This document shows, one piece after another, positions 29,777-34,394 of a stretch of 34,394 bases of DNA (its first letter is position 1; every line of letters starts with the position of its first letter). A model generated the notes under the pieces. It was given only the letters and a program-made list of their open reading frames with translations, was not told where the DNA came from and did no database searches. A program made the translations under genes and the position numbers. Source of the DNA: CALFXN01 sp964451935 (GTDB lineage: Bacteria > Synergistota > Synergistia > Synergistales > Aminobacteriaceae); NCBI GenBank assembly GCA_964451935.1, contig CAYVKE010000019.1:1-34394 (forward strand), in the 5' to 3' direction.

Positions 29777-31879
29777 TCAGTCGGGCGTTATTTTCCGGAG
29801 GAAGTCCTCGAAGGGGACCGCGGGGCCGTACAGATAGCCCTGGTAGTGCGTGCATCCGAGCTTTTCCAGAAGTTCCTGCTGCTCCTTCGTCTCGACGTAT
29901 TCGCCCATCACGGTGAAATTGAGGGCGCGGGAGAGGGAGACGATCGACGTGACGATCTCGCAGCTCCGCGGGTTGTCGTTCATCCCGCGGACAAAGGAGC
30001 CGTCCAGCTTCACCATGTCGAACTCGTTGCTCTGAAGATAGCGGATCGACGTGTGTCCCATGGAAAAGTCGTCGATGACCAGCGGGAAGCCCATCGCGCG
30101 GATGCGCCGGCTCTTCTCCTCGGTCTCGTGGTCGAAGAGCAGCGCTTTCTGCTCCGTCAGTTCGAGCCACAAATCCCCGGGCTCCACCGCGCCGCCGTCG
30201 AGAAGCCCCTGCAGGAACGCCTCGAACGAAGGCTCGTAGAAGGCGGCCGCCGTGATATTGACGCACGTCTTGATCCGCCGCCCGGCGGTTCGCCGAAGTC
30301 GCGCCGCGTTTCCGGCCGCCGTGGCGAGGATATATTTCTCCAGCTCGTACAGGACGCCGATATCCTCCGCCAGGCGGATGACCAGCGGAGGGTAGATCAT
30401 CCCGAACGTCCGGTGGTTCCAGCGAAGCAGCGCCTCCGAACCGATGCACCGTCCTTCGCTGTCGAACTGGGGCTGATGGTGGAGCGTCAGCTCGCCGTGT
30501 TCCATCGCGCCCTTCAGGTCGGACGCGAGCATCTTCGCGCAGAGTCCGGAATGCCCGCCGAGTTCCATCAGATTGACCGGGGTGCGGCTCTCCTCGCTCC
30601 GCTTCAGAACGGCGACCAGGCTTTTGAGATTTTCGCCGGCGTTCCGGAGCTTCTCCCCGTCGTAGAGCCGTATGAACGGTTGGTACACGAAAACGCCCAG
30701 GACGAGATTGAACAGTTGCAGCAGGCTCCCGGCGACGGAGCCCGTCGCGACGTAGCCCCCCAGAAGGATGGGCGTCGTCCACTGCACCTGATGGCACGGA
30801 ACCGGAACCAGGCCCGTCGCCATGGCCGCGTAGGACGTCAGGGTTGCGAGTAAGGGGGTGAGCATGAACGGAAGAAACAGGTATCGGTTGTAGACGACCG
30901 GCAGTCCGAAAATCATGAGTTCGTTGATGTTGAACAGCATGGGGATCGCGGCGATCCGGGAGAGGGTTTTGACGCCGGAGTTCCGGCTGAACAGGAACAG
31001 GGAGACGAGAAGGCACATCGCGCTGCCGCAGCCGCCCATCAGAACGAAGACGTCGATGAAGGTCTTCGAGATGATCTCCGTCGGGGGCTGTCCGCTCCCC
31101 GCGAGCGCGATGTTGATCGCCAGGCCGGGTTCGAGGATTCTCTGGGAGACCCCCTCGAGGACGTTGCTTCCGTGAATGCCGAAAAACCACATGAGGCTCG
31201 ACAGGAAGACGAACGCGAGGCCGATGTGCAGCGAGTCCCCGATGCCGGAGAAGATGCGCCCCGCGGCGTTGACGAAGAGTTCGTGGAAGCCGGAGACCCG
31301 GAACGTCGCGACGAGGGCGTAGTTGAACAGCGCGACCGTCCCGACCGTGAGAAGCGCGGGGACGACGACCGAGACGGCGCTGTTGAAATCGGTGTCGGCC
31401 CCCTCGGAGTAGATTCGGGACGACGAACGGCCCCATCGCATCCAGAACCCCATCAGCCAAGGGGAAAGCGTCGACGCGACGATCGCCGTGAACATCCCCT
31501 TGACGCCCAGAACGTCGATGGCGATATTCCCCTGCGAAAACCCGCTCAGGATGGCGAAGGCCGCCAGGGAGACGACGGGGAGGCCGCAGGGGTACTCTTC
31601 CGCCCCGGACCGGAGCTGCGCGCGGCTCATGCTGATGAACACGGTCATATACACCGACAGCATCCCGAATGTGGCGTTGTTGACGGACGTGAAGAGATCC
31701 GGAAGGATGCCCGACCAGAAGGTCGCGAGGAAATTCTGGTACGCGGGAACAGGCAGGAATTTGAGGACAAGCGCGAAGGACCCGATCATGACGACCGGAA
31801 TGGCCGTGACGAGGCCGTTCCGGATGGACCGGACGACGACGCCGTTTTTCGTCTCGTTCGATGCGGAAGACTGGGGCAT
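29777..31879 (-). CDS. PTS EIIC-like membrane domain fused to a c-di-GMP phosphodiesterase EAL domain
   Basis: A 700-residue fusion. Residues about 20-430 resemble the lactose/cellobiose-type EIIC: many hydrophobic segments, FFGIHGSNVLEGV, a GSGQPPTEI stretch in the substrate region, AIPMLFNINELMIFGLPVVYN. Residues about 465-700 are an EAL domain with motif SEALLRWNH, Asn in CVNITAAAF, LELTE, DDFSMGHTS, MVKLDGSF, GEYVETKEQ and YQGYLYGP, so the metal and catalytic residues appear intact. ATG 31879 has GAGG 8 bases upstream; a farther ATG would start inside the predicted promoter. No EIIA, EIIB, HPr or EI gene lies in the window. It may sense a sugar and adjust c-di-GMP instead of transporting by phosphorylation. 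Confidence 0.9.
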   Translation of the reverse strand: MPQSSASNETKNGVVVRSIRNGLVTAIPVVMIGSFALVLKFLPVPAYQNFLATFWSGILPDLFTSVNNATFGMLSVYMTVFISMSRAQLRSGAEEYPCGLPVVSLAAFAILSGFSQGNIAIDVLGVKGMFTAIVASTLSPWLMGFWMRWGRSSSRIYSEGADTDFNSAVSVVVPALLTVGTVALFNYALVATFRVSGFHELFVNAAGRIFSGIGDSLHIGLAFVFLSSLMWFFGIHGSNVLEGVSQRILEPGLAINIALAGSGQPPTEIISKTFIDVFVLMGGCGSAMCLLVSLFLFSRNSGVKTLSRIAAIPMLFNINELMIFGLPVVYNRYLFLPFMLTPLLATLTSYAAMATGLVPVPCHQVQWTTPILLGGYVATGSVAGSLLQLFNLVLGVFVYQPFIRLYDGEKLRNAGENLKSLVAVLKRSEESRTPVNLMELGGHSGLCAKMLASDLKGAMEHGELTLHHQPQFDSEGRCIGSEALLRWNHRTFGMIYPPLVIRLAEDIGVLYELEKYILATAAGNAARLRRTAGRRIKTCVNITAAAFYEPSFEAFLQGLLDGGAVEPGDLWLELTEQKALLFDHETEEKSRRIRAMGFPLVIDDFSMGHTSIRYLQSNEFDMVKLDGSFVRGMNDNPRSCEIVTSIVSLSRALNFTVMGEYVETKEQQELLEKLGCTHYQGYLYGPAVPFEDFLRKITPD

Positions 31880-31927
31880 GGTCGATTCCTCGCGTCGCAC
31901 CCGGAGGGCGGGGGTGAAATTTTTCAG

Positions 31928-31955
31928 ATTATACATCATCGTACGCGTCTGAAAA
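31928..31955 (-). promoter_or_regulatory. Predicted promoter of the EIIC-EAL gene
   Basis: On the minus strand TTTTCA (31955-31950), 16 bases, then a perfect TATAAT (31933-31928), about 48 bases before the chosen ATG. This supports the shorter start. Confidence 0.55.
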
Positions 31956-32009
31956 TTTCGCCGTATTTTCGGAAAGTCCGCGCCGTCACACATTCCGCCG
32001 GCGCCCTTC

Positions 32010-32049
32010 AAAAAGAACGCCGCCCCCGGAACGATCCGGAAGGGCGGCG
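32010..32049 (-). terminator. Intrinsic terminator after the transporter gene
   Basis: CGCCGCCC/GGGCGGCG outer stem with an inner CCGGA/TCCGG stem and a 4-base loop, followed on the minus strand by TTCTTTTTG. It lies 23 bases after the stop of the transporter at 32072 and upstream of the EIIC-EAL promoter. Confidence 0.85.
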
Positions 32050-32071
32050 CGTTTTTCGGCGAAGGAACGGT

Positions 32072-33334
32072 TTACTTCCCGACCGCCTCGATGATCTGTC
32101 CGAGGTATCCGGCGAGGATGACCGATCCGATGGTCACCGTCGTGAACCCGCCGACGAGCATCTTCGGAAGAAGGCGGCTCATGCAGTACTCCTTCTCCTC
32201 CGGATTGGCGCAGCCGGCCGTGGTCACCTCGTCCGTGACGATGAAGGTTCCCGGGAAGCCGAACAGGCACGTCACGCCGATGGCCGTGGCCAGGGCCCAC
32301 GTGACGCCGAGGATCTTCGACATCACGAACGCGGCCCCGACGATTCCGACAAGGGAGACGCCGAACGCGACGACCACCGGGTAGACCAGCGAGCGGACGA
32401 GTTCCGGCGTGGCCTGCGGGAGGCTCACGAACACGAAGATGAGACAGAAGAACATCGCGTAGCCCGCAGCGTTGGCCTTGTCGAGGATCTTGTGTTCGAG
32501 GAAGCCGGTCTCGTAGAGCAGGATGCCGACGATGAGCGCCATCACGAACTTGTGGATCTGGAGGTAGGGCATCCCGGCGCCGAGAACCATCGCGTTGTAG
32601 TGCTGCGCGACAAGCAGCGCGAGCCAGCTCGCGATCGCGGTCTTCGCAAGCAGCACGAAGGGCGTCTGGATCGCCTTCGGGAAGGCCGGGAACAGCCGGA
32701 GCGACGGTTTTTCCGGGTCGCTCTTCTCACCGGCCGCGCCCGCTCCCTCGAGTTCGCCCTTCCGGAACTTGTCGAGCAGGCGCCGCGTTTCGGACTTCAG
32801 ACACATCGAGGCGATGGGCAGGCCGACGAAATTCTGCAGGACGAGCAGCAGCGTGGCGAACACGGCGAGGCTCTCGAGGCCGACCTTCTTGGCGGCCTCC
32901 GAGACGATGATCGTCGCGACGATGCCGCCGGAGATCGGGCCGGCCGCCGTCAGCGCCATCACCTTGCCGAGGATCGGGCCGGCGATGAAGTAGAGGCCGA
33001 CGGAAAGGCACACGAGCGCGGAGAATGCGATGATGACGGTCTTCCACTCCTGCTTGATGTCGCGAAGCTTCATGAGCGTTCCCATGTGGACGAGAATGAG
33101 CGGAAGGCTGACCGCGGCGTACGCGAACGTTCCGGTCGTCTGGAAGATGTTCTTCGGGAATCCGATCCAGAACCCGAACAGAAACACGAATCCCGTGACG
33201 AAGATCATCGAGAAAATCGCCTTCGTCTTGTAGGAGAAGACATCGCCTATGGCGTACGCGATCAGAACGAGCATGAGCAGTGCGGTATTGATATCGCCGG
33301 CGTTGGTCAGGCCAAACGTCTGCAGAAAACTCAA
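32072..33334 (-). CDS. Multi-pass membrane transporter, possibly glutamate symporter (ESS/GltS)-like
   Basis: A 420-residue membrane protein with about 11-12 hydrophobic segments in two halves, separated by a charged cytoplasmic loop near 180-212 (LLDKFRKGELEGAGAAGEKS). AAGPISGGIVATIIVSEAAKK and GVTCLFGFPGTFIVTDEVTT occupy equivalent places in the two halves, suggesting an inverted-repeat carrier fold. The Gly-rich motif resembles ion-coupled amino-acid or carboxylate symporters, but I do not recognise the exact family. The start is TTG 33334, with AGGAGG 7 bases upstream. It follows the OsmC-family gene by 60 bases and is closed by an intrinsic terminator. Confidence 0.75.
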   Translation of the reverse strand: MSFLQTFGLTNAGDINTALLMLVLIAYAIGDVFSYKTKAIFSMIFVTGFVFLFGFWIGFPKNIFQTTGTFAYAAVSLPLILVHMGTLMKLRDIKQEWKTVIIAFSALVCLSVGLYFIAGPILGKVMALTAAGPISGGIVATIIVSEAAKKVGLESLAVFATLLLVLQNFVGLPIASMCLKSETRRLLDKFRKGELEGAGAAGEKSDPEKPSLRLFPAFPKAIQTPFVLLAKTAIASWLALLVAQHYNAMVLGAGMPYLQIHKFVMALIVGILLYETGFLEHKILDKANAAGYAMFFCLIFVFVSLPQATPELVRSLVYPVVVAFGVSLVGIVGAAFVMSKILGVTWALATAIGVTCLFGFPGTFIVTDEVTTAGCANPEEKEYCMSRLLPKMLVGGFTTVTIGSVILAGYLGQIIEAVGK

Positions 33335-33394
33335 AGAAAATTCCTCCTGTCGTTGGGGATCTTGTGTGTTCCGGAAAGATAAATGCGACGGGCC

Positions 33395-33805
33395 CTAGTC
33401 CCGGAGGTTTTTCGGACGCATCACCACCTCGATCCCGACATTCGCCTTCAGCGAATTGCTGACCGGGCAGATGCTCTCCACATAGCGGAGAAACTCCTCG
33501 ACCTCTTCCTTCGGGGACGACGACGCAACCTCCGCACGGATGCGGATGGCATGAAAGCCTTCGGCCGCGTACTCCCCCTCTATGGCGAGGGCGATATCCT
33601 GCAAATCGATCCCCTTGAGGGGCGCCTGTCCCCGGGCCACCATGGAGATGCACCCGCCGAGCGCGGCGAGAACGACCTCCATGGGCTTCATCGTGTCTTC
33701 CCGTCCGCCGTTCTTCTTCGACTGGTCCATGACGAGGCCGTATCCCCTCGCCTCCGCGACGATGGCCAGATCATCCGGCCGGACGTGCGTCGTAACCGAC
33801 ATCAT
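33395..33805 (-). CDS. OsmC/Ohr-family protein
   Basis: A 136-residue protein from ATG 33805, chosen because GGGGGAAAG lies 9 bases upstream; the longer frame from 33847 adds 14 unlikely residues. Both family cysteines are present, in LAALGGCISMVA and VESICPVSNSL. With them Ohr/OsmC proteins reduce organic peroxides, though the SICPVSNSL branch (YhfA-like) is not proven to be a peroxidase. It is the first gene of a likely two-gene operon with the transporter at 32072-33334. Confidence 0.88.
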   Translation of the reverse strand: MMSVTTHVRPDDLAIVAEARGYGLVMDQSKKNGGREDTMKPMEVVLAALGGCISMVARGQAPLKGIDLQDIALAIEGEYAAEGFHAIRIRAEVASSSPKEEVEEFLRYVESICPVSNSLKANVGIEVVMRPKNLRD

Positions 33806-33868
33806 TCCCACAGTCTTTCCCCCTGTCGGGCTCCGGATTGGATACAAGGTGAAACCCGAATGGGAGCA

Positions 33869-33877
33869 ATTCTAGCA
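33869..33877 (-). promoter_or_regulatory. Predicted extended -10 promoter of the OsmC-transporter operon
   Basis: The minus strand reads TGCTAGAAT (TGn plus TAGAAT) about 60 bases before the OsmC ATG. The -35 region is weak. Confidence 0.4.
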
Positions 33878-33997
33878 TAGATCCAGGAGGGTTTATGTAT
33901 ACTCGAAAACATGGATACGATCGTGACGGGAGGTTTGCAAGGAGCGACCATTCCGCGGGGACGTGAAAAATGCCCCCGCTGCGTATAAAATAAGCGC

Positions 33998-34219
33998 ATG
34001 AAAAATAGCGGCGATATGATTCGACTGATCGACCTGTTCGCGGGAGCGGGCGGGATGACCCTCGGGTTTACGGATATCCGCTTTTGCGGCGGGTATGAAT
34101 GCGTTTTTTCTCTCGACAACGATTCCGCCGCCATGGAGACACACAGCGCAAATTTCGGCGGAGACGGCTTCGTCGGGGATATCGAGGATTTTCTCGCGTC
34201 GGGATATGTTGACGAGGTG
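33998..34219 (+). CDS. C5 DNA cytosine methyltransferase, N-terminal fragment (truncated by a chimeric junction)
   Basis: The frame opens MKNSGDMIRLIDLFAGAGGM, carrying motif I of m5C methyltransferases (DLFAGAGG, S-adenosylmethionine binding). Motif II-like SLDND and a GDIEDF segment follow. The next family element should be the catalytic GGPPCQGFS, but the frame instead continues with an Obg GTPase sequence. ATG 34016 (MIRLID) is an alternative start. A TATAAAAT box at 33984-33991 is so close that the mRNA would be nearly leaderless. The gene would belong to a restriction-modification or orphan methylase. What remains is about 74 codons. Confidence 0.75.
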
Positions 34220-34394
34220 GTGGTGGTCAGCGGCGGCAAGGGTGGGCTCGGCAATGCCGCGCTTGCCTCGGCAGCCCGCAAGGCGCCCGGCTTCGCGCTG
34301 CTCGGCGAGGAGGGCGAGGAGCGCATCGTCGACCTCGAACTCAAGGTGCTGGCAGACATCGGCCTGGTCGGCTACCCGAGCGCGGGCAAGTCCA
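34220..34394 (+). CDS. obg: Obg/CgtA GTPase internal fragment, joined in frame; probably foreign sequence
   Basis: The translation GGKGGLGNAALASAARKAPG, then LGEEGEERIVDLELKVLADI and GLVGYPSAGKS, is the end of the Obg glycine-rich domain followed by the G1 P-loop (GYPSAGKS) of the GTPase domain. The start of the Obg fold is absent. Wording such as ASAARKAPGFALLGE resembles actinobacterial Obg proteins, and GC content rises to roughly 70%. The fragment begins near 34212-34226; my boundary is a codon-level estimate. It runs off the window. A mis-assembled junction explains this better than a real fusion. Confidence 0.8.
   Translation, partial: MVVSGGKGGLGNAALASAARKAPGFALLGEEGEERIVDLELKVLADIGLVGYPSAGKS

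Noticed and set aside
28803..31460. Long minus-strand frame that would extend the SDR gene upstream by over 600 residues
   Set aside because: The extension crosses the EIIC-EAL gene in another frame. The SDR has its own ribosome site at ATG 29570 and normal length from there.
31172..33382. Plus-strand 736-codon open frame
   Set aside because: Antisense shadow of the transporter and EIIC-EAL genes, with charged low-complexity composition.
33955..33979. GCGGGG/CCCCGC inverted repeat before the methyltransferase
   Set aside because: Only 6 bp with a 13-base loop and no T-run; not distinguishable from chance in this base composition.
1..34394. tRNA, rRNA, CRISPR array, insertion sequence or phage genes
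   Set aside because: None seen on either strand: no cloverleaf-like segments, no regularly spaced direct repeats of CRISPR size, no transposase or integrase motifs. The three 8-bp sites at 16640-16687 are too short for CRISPR repeats and sit in promoters.

Overview
The window is about 60% GC and codes mostly on the minus strand. It reads as an anaerobic, amino-acid-using bacterium, most likely of the Synergistota. The grounds are a selenocysteine-containing glycine/sarcosine/betaine-reductase-type component B, parts of three TRAP transporters, and amidase/carbamoylase and dehydrogenase modules. The phylum is an inference from gene content; there is no rRNA or marker gene here. The last ~175 bases look foreign to the rest.

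Layout. (1) 1-5404, minus: an operon of grdE, grdB (in-frame UGA = Sec), grdX, an opine-dehydrogenase-family enzyme and a TRAP solute-binding protein cut by the window edge. A CdaR/PucR-type regulator (6003-7232, plus) diverges from it. (2) 7243-9344, minus: an OmpR-type response regulator and its histidine kinase, overlapping by ATGA. (3) 9588-10522, plus: two small proteins of unknown function, one with a zinc ribbon, closed by a 16-bp hairpin. A cysteine-synthase-family enzyme faces them (10590-11546, minus). (4) 11750-16538, minus: nitrilase-superfamily amidase, D-2-hydroxyacid dehydrogenase and a complete TRAP transporter. A GntR/FCD regulator and an M20 carbamoylase-type hydrolase diverge from it (16876-18837, plus). 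The shared promoter region carries three GGYATACC sites at exact 20-bp steps. (5) 18825-22061, minus: a second complete TRAP transporter and a small conserved protein, with a 14-bp palindrome inside the predicted promoter. (6) 22472-29570, minus: SDR dehydrogenase, HisD-family dehydrogenase, an Rbs-type sugar ABC transporter and a glycerol-dehydrogenase-family enzyme, which together look like a polyol or hydroxyacid uptake and oxidation operon. (7) 29777-31879, minus: a PTS EIIC membrane domain fused to a c-di-GMP EAL domain. (8) 32072-33805, minus: a membrane transporter and an OsmC-family protein. (9) 33998-34394, plus: the start of a C5 cytosine methyltransferase that runs in frame into the middle of an Obg GTPase, probably an assembly chimera.

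How the parts fit. Most modules pair an uptake system with the enzymes that would act on its substrate and a local regulator. The best candidate for an undescribed pathway is module 1. A TRAP binding protein, an opine dehydrogenase, GrdX and a GrdB/GrdE pair under a CdaR regulator suggest uptake and reductive cleavage of an N-substituted glycine or related opine. GrdA, GrdC, GrdD and thioredoxin genes are not in the window and would have to be encoded elsewhere.
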